Part shown: piece by piece, positions 33,905-44,020 of the stretch
Position numbering within the stretch: the stretch's first letter is position 1
Layout: every line of letters starts with the position of its first letter
Origin: Pseudomonas sp. S04
GTDB lineage: Bacteria; Pseudomonadota; Gammaproteobacteria; Pseudomonadales; Pseudomonadaceae
NCBI RefSeq assembly: GCF_009834545.1
Contig: NZ_CP019427.1
Span: 4,408,001-4,472,000 of the forward strand
Reading direction: 5' to 3'
Length of the DNA: 64,000 nucleotides
Translations under genes and position numbers: made by a program
Notes under the pieces: generated by a model
Seen by the model: only the letters and a program-made list of their open reading frames with translations
What the model was told of the DNA's origin: nothing
Database searches by the model: none

Positions 33905-35125
33905 CTACCCCCCGGCCAACGCCACCCGCAACCGCGCCGCACTGGCGCGGGGGCAATTGAGTTGAATCTGCGCCAGGCCCAACCAGTTGGCCATCTTGCG
34001 CAAATTGTCCGCCAACGCCTGCATGCCCGCCTCATCGAGACCCGGTTGCTCTTCGTGCACCGCGTGCACCGCCAGCCGCCCCAACGCCCGCTCAGCCCGC
34101 AGATCGACCCGCGCGGCGATCCGCTCGTGGTGCAGAAACGGCAACACGTAATAGCCATACACCCGCTTGGCGGGTGGCGTATAGATTTCCAGGCGGTATC
34201 GGAAGTCGAACAGACGCTCGGTCCGGCTGCGTTCCCAGATCAACGAGTCAAAGGGTGAAAGCAAGGCACTGGCGCTGACCCGGCGTGGGACTTTCGGCTC
34301 GGGCAAACAGTACGCCCGTTGCTTCCAGCCCTGCACTTCGCAGGCCTGCAACGCGCCATCCTCTACCAGTTCCGCCAACGCGCTGCGACACTGCGCCAGC
34401 TCCAGGCGAAAATAGTCGCGCAAGTCCTTCTCAGTCGCCACGCCCAGTGCAGCGGCGGCGTGCAGGAGCAGTCCTCGTTGCGCATCTGCCTCGCTTGGCA
34501 GAGCAACACTGAGCACGGACGCGGGAATCACCCGTTCCGGCAGATCGTAGAGCCGCTCAAAACCGCGCCGCCCCGCTACCGTGACCTCTCCGGCAGCGAA
34601 CAACCACTCCAACGCGTGTTTTTCCGCACTCCAGTCCCACCAGGGCCCTGCTCGCTCCTGGCGTGTCGACAAACTCCCAGCCCCCAACGCACCGAGCTCC
34701 TCGACCGAGGCCAGGACCCGGCGGATGGTGTCCTGCTGTTCCCGCCCGAAACGCGCCAATTGCTGATAGATGCCCTCGCCTTGCGCGGCCCGTTGCATCC
34801 GCCAGCGCAGCAACGGATACATCGACAACGGCAACAATGAGGCCTCATGCCCCCAGTATTCGAACAAGGTGCGCCGCCGCCCTTGACCCCAGGCGGCCTG
34901 ATCAAGTAGCCCGGAGGAGTAGTCTCCAAGGCGCGAGAACAAGGGCAGGTAATGCGAGCGCACCAGCGCGTTGACCGAATCGATCTGCAGCACACCCAGA
35001 CGCTCGATCAACCGATTGAGCTGGCTCGACTTGACCGCTGCTGGCGACTGACGCCCAGAGAAACCTTGGGCCGTCAGTGCCAGGCGCCTGGCTTGCTTGA
35101 GGGAAAAACACAGGGAGCCGGTCAT
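33905..35125 (-). CDS. YcaQ/AlkX-like DNA glycosylase
   Basis: The 406-aa winged-helix (HTH_42) protein is of the AlkZ/YcaQ family, which removes bulky alkyl adducts and unhooks interstrand cross-links. The family's catalytic Q-x-D/Q motif appears as LQIDSVN near residue 46. RSHYLPLFSRLGDY follows, and FEYWGHEASLLPL lies near 90. A C-terminal SPFDSLIWERSRTERLF precedes the YGYYVLPFLHHERI strand. ATG 35125 was chosen over 35194 because the extra 23 residues are not family-like. The repair role is from the family. Confidence 0.9.
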   Translation of the reverse strand: MTGSLCFSLKQARRLALTAQGFSGRQSPAAVKSSQLNRLIERLGVLQIDSVNALVRSHYLPLFSRLGDYSSGLLDQAAWGQGRRRTLFEYWGHEASLLPLSMYPLLRWRMQRAAQGEGIYQQLARFGREQQDTIRRVLASVEELGALGAGSLSTRQERAGPWWDWSAEKHALEWLFAAGEVTVAGRRGFERLYDLPERVIPASVLSVALPSEADAQRGLLLHAAAALGVATEKDLRDYFRLELAQCRSALAELVEDGALQACEVQGWKQRAYCLPEPKVPRRVSASALLSPFDSLIWERSRTERLFDFRYRLEIYTPPAKRVYGYYVLPFLHHERIAARVDLRAERALGRLAVHAVHEEQPGLDEAGMQALADNLRKMANWLGLAQIQLNCPRASAARLRVALAGG

Positions 35126-35190
35126 GTAACCATCCTTGGTGAAGGTTTCCTCCACCTTAATACCAGGCTCACCAAACGCCAATGGCAGGC

Positions 35191-35430
35191 TCAACGCTTC
35201 AGTGGATCATCCCAGAACGGACGCGATGACTCCCTGACCACATCTGCCCGACTCAGGCCGATATCCCGCAACCGGTCATCGCTCATCCGTGCAAGCTCTG
35301 CACGGTCCTTACTCAACTGGTGCCACCGCCCCAGTTTCGCGAGCGCCCTGGACAAATGCCGGACCGACCTGTCCAGCGTTGACTCCATGGCCCCGCGCCC
35401 TACCCTCACTACTGTGTGCCGTCGTTCCAT
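35191..35430 (-). CDS. DUF1127 protein (first copy)
   Basis: The 79-aa basic protein ends with the DUF1127/YjiS motif: LARMSDDRLRDIGLSRADVVRESSRPFWDD. Many such proteins are small RNA-binding or regulatory factors in alpha- and gamma-proteobacteria, but the role here is unknown. It shares most of its last 35 residues with the copy at 35592 and lies 161 bases downstream of it on the same strand. The N-terminus is Arg-rich. A later start at codon 15 (MESTLDRS) is possible. Confidence 0.82.
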   Translation of the reverse strand: MERRHTVVRVGRGAMESTLDRSVRHLSRALAKLGRWHQLSKDRAELARMSDDRLRDIGLSRADVVRESSRPFWDDPLKR

Positions 35431-35591
35431 GACAGTGCTCCCAAAAAGTGAGGTCGAAGTCTGCTACCGGTTCGGCAAACCAACCAGTGAATGTCGGTGA
35501 CCACCTGTTTCCAGCTCGATACAACCCCATGGCCCGGGCGTTTGCAGTGGACCACGGGGGAGTGACAGAAGATTTCAATCGACCTGGCCGC

Positions 35592-35816
35592 TTACTTGCC
35601 CTTGCCCATTGGGTCTTCCCAGAAATGCCGCTCCGTTTCCTGCTGGATGTCGGCCCGACTCAGACCAATGTCTTTCAGCGCGTCATCGCTGAGGCTGGCC
35701 AGCACTGAGCGCTCACGATGCAACTGAAACCAGCGCACGAGTTTTTCCAGCAGATGATGGGAGAAGCCTTGGAGTGAGAAATGGTTTAACTGCACATAAC
35801 CTTTTTGACCTTTCAT
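35592..35816 (-). CDS. DUF1127 protein (second copy)
   Basis: The 74-aa product carries the same C-terminal motif, LASLSDDALKDIGLSRADIQQETERHFWED, with a more neutral N-terminus (KGQKGYVQLNHFSLQ). ATG 35816 is the likely start, since the longer frame reads into the divergent LysR gene region. Together with the copy at 35191 it forms a tandem pair probably born by duplication. The divergent LysR gene starts 61 bases away and may control it. Confidence 0.85.
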   Translation of the reverse strand: MKGQKGYVQLNHFSLQGFSHHLLEKLVRWFQLHRERSVLASLSDDALKDIGLSRADIQQETERHFWEDPMGKGK

Positions 35817-35877
35817 CGTCTTGCCCTCCGTTGTGGATGGCTCAAGTCTCGCGCCAGGACTAAGATCAATCCAACGA

Positions 35878-36768
35878 ATGTTTCTTATGCAACACATCTC
35901 GGAGATTGATGAGTTGAGCGCCTACCCCAGCATTGATACCGAAGTCCTGCGCACGTTCGTCGCCATTGCCGACCAGGGCGGTTTCACCCGTGCTGGTGAG
36001 TTGGTCAACCGCACGCAATCGGCGGTCAGCATGCAGATGAAGCGTCTTGAAGAGGACGTGCTGCAACGCCAACTGTTCCAGCGCGACGGACGCCAGGTGA
36101 AGCTGACTGCCGAGGGTCAGGTGTTGCTGGGTTACGCCCGGCGGATCCTCAAGCTGCACAGTGAAGTGTTCAACACCCTGCGAGAACCGCACATGGTCGG
36201 CATGGTCAAGATCGGCACGCCCGACGACTATGTCATGCGCTTCCTGCCGGGCATCCTGTCGCGCTTCGCCCAGGCCTATCCGTTGATCCAGATCGAAGTG
36301 CATTGCGACTCCTCCGAGCAGTTGCTGCAACGCCAGGACCTGGACCTGTCGATCGTCACCCGCGAACCTGGTAACGAGATCGGCCAACTGCTGCGCAAGG
36401 AACGTTTTGTCTGGGCCCAGGCGCTGTGCTTCAACCCCAACGAGCAAGTGCCGCTGCCGCTGGCAATGTTCAACAGTGACTGTTTTTGCCGGCGCTGGGC
36501 CTGTAACGCCCTGGACGCCAGCGAGCGCGAGTACCGCATCGCCTATAACAGCTCAAGTCTGTCGGCGATCATGGCGGTGGTCAGTGCCGGGCTGGCCGTA
36601 ACCGCCCAACTGGAAAGCTTGATCACCCAGGACATGCGCATCCTCGGCGAGGCGGAAGGTCTGCCGCAGTTGCCCGAGGCCAGCATCATGCTGTTGCGCA
36701 ACCTGCATAACCCCTCGCCCATCACCGAGTGCCTGGCCGAGCACATTGTCGAAGGCTTCAAACTTTAA
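35878..36768 (+). CDS. LysR-family transcriptional regulator
   Basis: The 296-aa product has an N-terminal winged helix (LRTFVAIADQGGFTRAGELVNRTQSAVSMQMKRLEE, split here as residues 22-57) and the LysR substrate-binding domain. The domain includes VKIGTPDDYVMRFLPGIL near 102 and a Cys-rich stretch near 200 (SDCFCRRWACNAL). The inducer is unknown. Divergent to the DUF1127 pair, it is a candidate regulator for them. Starts at 35878 and 35887 are equally possible; neither has a good Shine-Dalgarno. The stop overlaps the TauE gene end by 11 bases. Confidence 0.9.
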   Translation: MFLMQHISEIDELSAYPSIDTEVLRTFVAIADQGGFTRAGELVNRTQSAVSMQMKRLEEDVLQRQLFQRDGRQVKLTAEGQVLLGYARRILKLHSEVFNTLREPHMVGMVKIGTPDDYVMRFLPGILSRFAQAYPLIQIEVHCDSSEQLLQRQDLDLSIVTREPGNEIGQLLRKERFVWAQALCFNPNEQVPLPLAMFNSDCFCRRWACNALDASEREYRIAYNSSSLSAIMAVVSAGLAVTAQLESLITQDMRILGEAEGLPQLPEASIMLLRNLHNPSPITECLAEHIVEGFKL

Positions 36769-37507
36769 AGGCGAGCATCACCGCACACAGCACCAGGAAG
36801 GCGCAGAACAACCCGCGCAGCAGGCGTTCCGGCATGGCGTGGGCGATCTTCACTCCCCAACTGATGCTCAACAGCCCCCCCGCCGCCATAGGCAGCGCAA
36901 TGCTCCAGTTCACCTGCTGATGCAGCGCATAGGTGACCAGGGTCACGCCGGTGCTGGGCAAGGCCAGCGCCAGCGACAGGCCCTGGGCCACCACTTGAGT
37001 GGTGCCGAACAGACTGGTGAGCACCGGCGTCGCCACCACGGCCCCGCCCACACCGAACAACCCACCCATGGCCCCCGAGGCCGCTCCCAGGACGCCTAGC
37101 CAGGGCCATGGATAGCGCATCTGCACGCTGGGCTTGGCGGTTGCCATGAACATACGCAGCAGGTTGTAGCTCGACAGCGCCACCAGAAAGGCCACAAAAC
37201 CGATGCGCATGACCTGGGCATCAATCCCCACCGCCCAGATCGAGCCAAGCCAGGCGAAACAGAACCCCATCGACGCAAGCGGCAGGGCGTGCCGCAATTC
37301 GATGCGATTGCGCTGGTGGTAACGCCACAGCGCCAGCATCACATTGGGCACCACCATCACCAGCGCCGTGCCCTGGGCAATCTGCTGATCCAGGCCGAAC
37401 AATACGCCCAGCACCGGGATCGCGATCAATCCGCCGCCGATTCCGAACAATCCGCCGACAGTCCCCAGGGCAGCGCCCAGTACCAGATACATCGCCAACT
37501 CAATCAC
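36758..37507 (-). CDS. TauE/SafE-family anion exporter
   Basis: The 249-aa membrane protein has about eight hydrophobic segments in two repeated halves. The family motif appears twice: GGLFGIGGGLIAIPVL near residue 18 and GGLFGVGGAVVATPVL near 150. Members export sulfite, sulfoacetate or related anions. The divergent LysR gene begins 107 bases away and may regulate it. ATG 37507 is used. The substrate is not known. Confidence 0.92.
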   Translation of the reverse strand: MIELAMYLVLGAALGTVGGLFGIGGGLIAIPVLGVLFGLDQQIAQGTALVMVVPNVMLALWRYHQRNRIELRHALPLASMGFCFAWLGSIWAVGIDAQVMRIGFVAFLVALSSYNLLRMFMATAKPSVQMRYPWPWLGVLGAASGAMGGLFGVGGAVVATPVLTSLFGTTQVVAQGLSLALALPSTGVTLVTYALHQQVNWSIALPMAAGGLLSISWGVKIAHAMPERLLRGLFCAFLVLCAVMLAFKV

Positions 37508-37614
37508 AATTCATTTCTCCGCACACCAGGCTGTGCATCCTACGCAGTAGCTTCTAGCGGGGAAACGCACAGCAACGCACAATGGCTGTGCCAAATCCGC
37601 ATAGGCTGATCCTG

Positions 37615-38571
37615 ATGAATCCCAACGCGCTCACCGACCAACTGGGGTTATTCCTCGACGTAGTGGAAACCGGCAGTTTTTCCGCGGCCGCCCGCCGCCA
37701 TCCACTGACCCCCTCGGCCGTCGCCAGGCGTATCGACAGCCTGGAGCATGCCTTGGGCAGCCAGCTGTTCGTGCGCACCACCCATGCCGTTCGCGCCACG
37801 CCCGCGGGGTTGGCGTTTGCCGAACGAGCCCGACGGATAGTCAGTGAATTACGCCTGGCCCGGGCCGAAGCCGCTTCCCTGAGCAACGCGCCGGAGGGCC
37901 TGATTCGGGTCGATGCGCCTGCGGCCTTCGGTCGACGCCATCTGGCACCGGTGATTGCCGACTTTCTACAGGTCTATCCGGGGCTCGACGTGCAATTGCA
38001 TTTGATCGACAGCTTCGTCGACATGCAGGGCTTGAACCTGGGCAAGGTCGACCTGGTGCTGCGCGCCGGGCAAATGGCCGACACCCGCATGGTGGCCACA
38101 CCCCTGGCGAGCATGGTGCGCATTGCCTGCGCCAGCCCCGCGTACCTCAAGCGGCGCGGCGTACCCCAGCGGCCCGAGGAGTTGAGCACTCATGACGGCC
38201 TCGATTGGGATGGCCTGGCGCCGCCCTTCGCCTGGCGCTTCGAGCACAACGGCCAACAGCACTTGCATCGCCCGCAACGCATCCGCCTGAGCGCCAACAA
38301 TGCCGAAGCGCTGCTCTACGGCGCCCTCGCCGGCCTGGGTATCGCGCACCTGCCGACCTGGTTGTGCAGCGAATACCTGCTGCGCGGCGAGTTGCTACCG
38401 TTGTTTTGCGACGCGGGCTTGCCCAAGCCGGAGAACACCGGCATCTATGCCCTGCGCCTGGAGCAGCAGGCCAGTTCCCGCACACGGCTGTTGCTGGAAT
38501 ACCTCAAGAGCCGCTTCAGCCCAATCCCGCCATGGGACCTGGCCCTGCAGCGTGACTTCAGCCGGCTCTAG
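37615..38571 (+). CDS. LysR-family transcriptional regulator
   Basis: The 318-aa product has a LysR winged helix (FLDVVETGSFSAAARRHPLTPSAVARRIDSLE split around residues 11-42) and a binding domain of the AraC-proximal LysR subgroup (GLIRVDAPAAFGRRHLAPVI near 90). ATG 37615 (MNPNALTD) was chosen over 37582 because the extra 11 residues are non-conserved. It is divergent from the TauE/SafE gene, which makes that transporter its likely target. The ligand is unknown. Confidence 0.9.
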   Translation: MNPNALTDQLGLFLDVVETGSFSAAARRHPLTPSAVARRIDSLEHALGSQLFVRTTHAVRATPAGLAFAERARRIVSELRLARAEAASLSNAPEGLIRVDAPAAFGRRHLAPVIADFLQVYPGLDVQLHLIDSFVDMQGLNLGKVDLVLRAGQMADTRMVATPLASMVRIACASPAYLKRRGVPQRPEELSTHDGLDWDGLAPPFAWRFEHNGQQHLHRPQRIRLSANNAEALLYGALAGLGIAHLPTWLCSEYLLRGELLPLFCDAGLPKPENTGIYALRLEQQASSRTRLLLEYLKSRFSPIPPWDLALQRDFSRL

Positions 38572-38597
38572 CGGACAATCATCTGGCGCAAGGCAAA

Positions 38598-38626
38598 AAA
38601 AAACCCGACACAAGGTCGGGTTTTTT
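38598..38626. terminator. Bidirectional terminator LysR / efp
   Basis: AAAAAACCCGAC and GTCGGGTTTTTT pair around a five-base loop between convergent stops. Confidence 0.92.
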
Positions 38627-38643
38627 GCCTACAAGGACTGCGC

Positions 38644-39213
38644 TTATTTAGCACGGCCTTTGTAAGAACCGCCTTCGCGGGTATCGATCTCGATCATGTC
38701 GCCGATTTCGATGAAGTCAGCAACCGACAGCTCGGTACCGTTCTTCAGTTTGGCAGGCTTCATCACCTTGCCGGAAGTGTCACCGCGAGCGGAACCTTCG
38801 GTGTAGTCAACCTGACGCACGATAGTGGTCGGCAGCTCTACGGATACCAGACGGTCTTCGAAGAACACGGCTTCGCAGACGTCGGTCATGCCTTCTTCAA
38901 CGAATGGCAGAACGCTTTCGATGTCTTCGGCGTTCAGCTCGTACATGGTGTAGTCAGTGGTGTCCATGAACGTGTAGGTGTCGCCGCTGATGAAGGACAG
39001 GGTCGCTTCTTTGCGGTCGAGGATCACGTCGTCCAGTTTGTCGTCGGCGCTGTAAACGATCTCGGTCTTGTAACCGGTCAGCAGGTTTTTCAGCTTGGTC
39101 TTCATGATCGCGCTGTTACGACCGGACTTGGTGAATTCAGCTTTCTGAACCAGCCAAGGGTCGTTTTCGAGACGGATCACCGTACCGGGTTTCAGTTCTT
39201 TACCAGTTTTCAT
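38644..39213 (-). CDS. efp: Elongation factor P, Arg32 type
   Basis: The 189-aa EF-P relieves ribosome stalling at consecutive prolines. The loop tip reads KSGRNSAI with Arg32 in place of the lysine of most bacteria, which marks the rhamnosylated subfamily. Three beta-barrel domains are visible by length and motifs ([37 protein letters not shown]). The glycosyltransferase gene earP lies next, 48 bases upstream on the same strand, so enzyme and substrate are likely expressed together. Confidence 0.97.
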   Translation of the reverse strand: MKTGKELKPGTVIRLENDPWLVQKAEFTKSGRNSAIMKTKLKNLLTGYKTEIVYSADDKLDDVILDRKEATLSFISGDTYTFMDTTDYTMYELNAEDIESVLPFVEEGMTDVCEAVFFEDRLVSVELPTTIVRQVDYTEGSARGDTSGKVMKPAKLKNGTELSVADFIEIGDMIEIDTREGGSYKGRAK

Positions 39214-39261
39214 TGCGAATATCCGAATTTGGATGGGATTTACAAAAATCTAGGCCGCGTA

Positions 39262-40395
39262 TCATATCCAATTTAGGTAAAACTGCACCAGCGCTGAGGC
39301 AAGATCGGCCTGCAACGACTGTTCCAGACACCATGAGCGGGCGTGATTTTGCAGCTCCGGCCAGTGCGCCTCGGCGCTGATCCAGGCCGGGGCCATGCCC
39401 TCGCCGTTATTCCAGGCCCGCCACAACCCCTCTAGCGCCGCGCGTGCAGCCGGCGACAGGGCTTTGGTGTAGAGGCTCAAAAAGGCTTCGAGCTTATCCA
39501 GGTGGGCCTCTTCCTCCTGCTGGTAGATATGCCACAGCATCGGACGAGCGGCCCATTGCGCACGGACGAACGAGTCCTCGCCACGCACCGCGTTGAAATC
39601 GCAGCACCACAGCAGCAGGTCGTACTGGTCCTGACGGACAAACGGCAACACCTGCACGGTCAGGGCTCCCCGTTGCTGCACGGCGCCGACTGCCAGTCCC
39701 GGCTGCCCTAGCCAGCGTGCCACATCCCCGAGGACTCGCCCCTGCGGCACCAGCAGATGGGTGGCCTGTGCAGCGTTCGCCATCACGTCCAGCCAATCGG
39801 CCAGCCCGGCATTCTCGTAGGCAAACAGGGATATCAGGCGCGCTCCCGCGGCGCGCTCTACCCCCAGGCCTTGCAGGAACTCACGCTGCGCAACCGGGTG
39901 GGCTTGAAACTGCTCGCGCCGTGCCAGCAACTCCCGTTCGCGCAGCAGACCGCCCGTGCCCGGCTGGAACCCGGGGAAAAAAAAGTATTTCTGCACATGC
40001 TGGAACTTCACCGAGGGCAGGCCGTGGCAGCCAACGATCCAGTCTTCGGCACTCAAATAGTCGAGGTTCAGCCACAGCGGAGTGTGCTCGCGGGCTGCCA
40101 TCGCCTCCATGTAGGCATGCGGCAACTGACAGGCGAAGGCAGCAACCACCACATCGGCAGCGTCCGTCGCTTGCCAGTCCGCCGACCAGTGACGCACGTC
40201 CACGCCCTGCTGCCATTGCTGGCGCGCATTGACATCAAGCTCCGGACACAGGCGCTCGAATGCCCGCAGGTCGTCGACCCACAAGCGCACCGCGCAGGGA
40301 TGCTCAGCCACCAGTTGGCGGGCCAGGCGCCAGGTCACGCCGATGTCGCCGTAGTTGTCGACGACCGTACAGAAAATATCCCAGTCGACTTTCAT
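39262..40395 (-). CDS. earP: EF-P arginine rhamnosyltransferase EarP
   Basis: The 377-aa glycosyltransferase moves rhamnose from dTDP-rhamnose to Arg32 of EF-P. The key acidic residues Asp13 and Asp17 sit in TVVDNYGDIGVTWR. The nucleotide-sugar pocket motif NAVRGEDSFVRAQWA is near residue 270. The length equals P. aeruginosa EarP. It is transcribed towards efp. The dTDP-rhamnose genes are not in the window. Confidence 0.96.
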   Translation of the reverse strand: MKVDWDIFCTVVDNYGDIGVTWRLARQLVAEHPCAVRLWVDDLRAFERLCPELDVNARQQWQQGVDVRHWSADWQATDAADVVVAAFACQLPHAYMEAMAAREHTPLWLNLDYLSAEDWIVGCHGLPSVKFQHVQKYFFFPGFQPGTGGLLRERELLARREQFQAHPVAQREFLQGLGVERAAGARLISLFAYENAGLADWLDVMANAAQATHLLVPQGRVLGDVARWLGQPGLAVGAVQQRGALTVQVLPFVRQDQYDLLLWCCDFNAVRGEDSFVRAQWAARPMLWHIYQQEEEAHLDKLEAFLSLYTKALSPAARAALEGLWRAWNNGEGMAPAWISAEAHWPELQNHARSWCLEQSLQADLASALVQFYLNWI

Positions 40396-40518
40396 GCCGG
40401 GCTCCGTGGGGCAAAGACTTTGATTGTCCGCATAAATCGTTGCGCGCAGAAGGGCCGACGGCGATTAATCTTCATGCGACAATCCACGCTTGCCCATTTC
40501 CCCCGCCAGGAGGCAACG

Positions 40519-40920
40519 ATGCCGTACCGTCCATCCGCTCGCCGCACAGTGTCGATCACTCTCAACCCGCTGCAATTGATCGGCTGCATCGCCCTGGGCC
40601 TGTGGCTGGGGTTCGTCGCCATTGCCCTGACCGCCTGGCTGCTGTCCAGGCTTTTGCCTGCTACACAGTTGGCGCCGCTGGCGGACGTGGTGCGCCCGGC
40701 CACCCAAGCCGCGCCGGTGGCGGCACAACCAGCAGCGGACAACCAGATGTTTGAGCAGTACAAGTCCATCCTCAACCAACAGGCGCGGCAGGAAGTCCTG
40801 GAGCAAGCGCGCAATGACCCGCGCAATCAGACCAACCCCACCTGCCAGTTCTGGTTGCAACAAGACCGCACTATCCCCAGCGACAAAAGCCGCAGCAACG
40901 TGCTGCAGTTCTGCAATTGA
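40519..40920 (+). CDS. Single-pass membrane protein, unknown
   Basis: The 133-aa product has a short basic N-terminus, one membrane helix (about residues 20-44, LIGCIALGLWLGFVAIALTAWLL) and an Ala/Pro-rich linker. The polar domain outside ends TCQFWLQQDRTI and VLQFCN, with two Cys that could pair in the periplasm. ATG 40519 has a strong CAGGAGG. The Gre-like gene follows by two bases, so the two are an operon. I do not recognise the family. Confidence 0.75.
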   Translation: MPYRPSARRTVSITLNPLQLIGCIALGLWLGFVAIALTAWLLSRLLPATQLAPLADVVRPATQAAPVAAQPAADNQMFEQYKSILNQQARQEVLEQARNDPRNQTNPTCQFWLQQDRTIPSDKSRSNVLQFCN

Positions 40921-40922
40921 TC

Positions 40923-41405
40923 ATGAATAAACAGAACGTACACCAGTTGCTTCTGGAAAAGCTGGCGGTCGATTTCGACGTCGCCCAGCGAGCGGCGCAA
41001 ACCGCCTACGAAACCGCAACCCACGAAGAAAACATCGCCGAGAACAAGTACGACACCCTGGGGCTCGAAGCCTCTTACCTGGCGGCCGGCCAGGCCAAGC
41101 GCGTCGAGGAAATTCGCCAGGCGCTGACGCGGTGCCAGAACATGCCCGTGGCTGCGTATGACGCGCAGCGGGGCATCCAGATCGGCAGCCTGCTGGGCCT
41201 GGAAGACGACCAGGGGCGCCAGCAATGGCTGTTCCTGGCGCCGGATGCGGCGGGATTGAAGGTCTATCTGGTGGGACAGTTGATTACCGTCATCACCCCG
41301 CGCTCGCCACTGGGCAACAGCCTCTTGGGCAAATTGGAGGGCGATGAGGTGGAGATCGTGGTGGCGGGCACTCGGCAACAGTTCACTGTCACCGAGGTCG
41401 TCTGA
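40923..41405 (+). CDS. GreA/GreB-like protein
   Basis: The 160-aa product has an N-terminal coiled-coil-like arm (THEENIAENKYDTLGLE near residue 37) and a C-terminal FKBP-like Gre domain (ITVITPRSPLGNSLLGKL, then VEIVVAG). Gre factors bind the RNA polymerase secondary channel. The tip is different from true GreA/GreB, so it may inhibit or compete rather than trigger cleavage. That is inference. The ATG at 40923 is close to an in-frame TTG at 40917. It follows the membrane gene at two bases. Confidence 0.75.
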   Translation: MNKQNVHQLLLEKLAVDFDVAQRAAQTAYETATHEENIAENKYDTLGLEASYLAAGQAKRVEEIRQALTRCQNMPVAAYDAQRGIQIGSLLGLEDDQGRQQWLFLAPDAAGLKVYLVGQLITVITPRSPLGNSLLGKLEGDEVEIVVAGTRQQFTVTEVV

Positions 41406-41410
41406 GGGAC

Positions 41411-42394
<984 letters not shown>

Positions 42395-42498
42395 TCAAAG
42401 CAGATAGACGCCACGGGCATCAGCGACGGTATATAACTATATTAATGGTTTGAAGAATAAATCTAGAACTTTTTCATCAAAAGGCCAGCATTCTCGCC

Positions 42499-42999
42499 TC
42501 AAATATCCCCGTGCCGCCGGCGCTGTGACAGGGGCACCAGGTAAACCGGCACTTGCGACAACTGCAACACCCGTGCGGCTGTGCGCCCCAAAGGGGTTTC
42601 CCCACCGCTGCCATGGCTGTGACTCCCTAGGATCAACAAATCCACCGAGAGTTTCTGAGCCTGTTCGAGAATCACCTGCGACGGATCGCCCTGGAACACC
42701 CTGACCGACTGAATCAGCTCCAGGTCCTGCTGCCCCTCCCCCAACTCCTCGCGAAAACTGTCGAGCACCCGCTGTTCGATATTGGCCATTACCGTACTCA
42801 GGCCCTGGCTGTGAAACTCGTTCAGCGCCTGTTCGTCGAGGTAGCTCTGCAACACCGATTCAGCGAACAACCCCATCGGTTCAACCGCGTGCACTACATA
42901 CAGCTCGGCCTTGAACGTTCGGGCCAATGCCAGTGCGTGTTGCATCACAAAAGGAGCGTAAAGGCCGAGGTCAGTGGCATACAGCATCGAACGAATCAT
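42499..42999 (-). CDS. Universal stress protein (UspA family)
   Basis: The 166-aa product is a single Usp domain. MLYATDLGLYAPFVMQHALALA opens it, and LELIQSVRVFQGDPSQVILE lies near the middle. The ATP-binding type motif is LLILGSHSHGSGGETPLGRTAARVL near residue 130 (G2xG9xG(S/T) pattern). No signal peptide is present. A role in stress survival is from the family. Confidence 0.93.
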   Translation of the reverse strand: MIRSMLYATDLGLYAPFVMQHALALARTFKAELYVVHAVEPMGLFAESVLQSYLDEQALNEFHSQGLSTVMANIEQRVLDSFREELGEGQQDLELIQSVRVFQGDPSQVILEQAQKLSVDLLILGSHSHGSGGETPLGRTAARVLQLSQVPVYLVPLSQRRRHGDI

Positions 43000-43093
43000 G
43001 TGACCTCCTCGAGTGCCTGAATGGCGGAGATTGCTTCAGCTTAGCAGTGCTGCGCGCAGTTCGACGTGCCGTGCAAGGTGCTGAACGGGCGAC

Positions 43094-43999
43094 CTAAACC
43101 TTCAGTTCGTTGCTGATGCCGTGGGGCACATGCCCGGTGGCCACGACCTCGCGAGCCAGTTCACAGTGGCCGGCCTGGTCGTCGAAAAACACATCGGCGG
43201 CAAACGCCTCAAGAAATGCCGACTTGGTCAGCCCCCCGAGAAACAGTGATTCGTCGAGGCGGATATCCCACTCGCGCAGCGTGCGAATCACCCGCTCATG
43301 GGCCGGCGCCGAACGTGCCGTGACCAAGGCGGTGCGGATCGGGCATTGGTCTTCGGGGAACTCGCGCTGCAAGGCATTGAGTGCGGCCAGGAAGCCCTTG
43401 AACGGACCGCCGCGCAGCGGCTCACGCGCGGCCTGCCGCTCACTGGCCTGGAACGCTTCAAGACCGCCGGCCTGATAGACCCGCTCCGACTCATCGGAAA
43501 ACAGCACCGCATCGCCATCGAAGGCGATGCGCAACTCTTCGCTGGCCGCACGGCTGGCACCTCCCGACAGAATGGTCGCGGCGGCAAAGCCGGCGTCCAG
43601 TGCGCTGCGCACATCTTCAGCGTGAGTGGAGAGAAACAGGTCGCAGCCAAATGCCTTGAGGTACGGATAGGGACTGCGGCCACCGACAAACGCCGCCCGG
43701 GAAATTGCCAGGCCGTAATGGTGGATCGAATTGAACACCCGTAAGCCGGTGTCAGCGCTGTTGCGCGATACCAGCACCACTTCGACCCGAGCCTTGCCCA
43801 GGTGCGCATTGAGGTTCAACAGTTTCTGCACCAGGGGAAAGGCATCGCCCGGCTCGAGGATCTCGTCTTCATGTTCGATCTGGTACTGCCGGTACGCCTC
43901 GACGCCACTGGCCAGGTACACCTTATGGCTGTCGCTGAGGTCGAACAGCGCTCGCGAGGAAATCGCCAGGACCAGTTTGTCGTCGATGCCTTTTGCCAT
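43094..43999 (-). CDS. 5'-nucleotidase (NT5C1-like)
   Basis: The 301-aa product belongs to the cytosolic 5'-nucleotidase family of PF06189. LVLAISSRALFDLSDSH opens the domain where the catalytic Asp pair would lie, VEVVLVSRNSADTGLRVF is near residue 75, and FDGDAVLFSDESERV is near 158. FFDDQAGHCE is near the end. It removes phosphate from nucleoside monophosphates. ATG 43999 follows a good GGGGGACA-like sequence. The gene is 21 bases after the ketopantoate reductase gene on the same strand. Confidence 0.86.
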   Translation of the reverse strand: MAKGIDDKLVLAISSRALFDLSDSHKVYLASGVEAYRQYQIEHEDEILEPGDAFPLVQKLLNLNAHLGKARVEVVLVSRNSADTGLRVFNSIHHYGLAISRAAFVGGRSPYPYLKAFGCDLFLSTHAEDVRSALDAGFAAATILSGGASRAASEELRIAFDGDAVLFSDESERVYQAGGLEAFQASERQAAREPLRGGPFKGFLAALNALQREFPEDQCPIRTALVTARSAPAHERVIRTLREWDIRLDESLFLGGLTKSAFLEAFAADVFFDDQAGHCELAREVVATGHVPHGISNELKV

Positions 44000-44020
44000 G
44001 TGTCCCCCCGGACTGAAACT

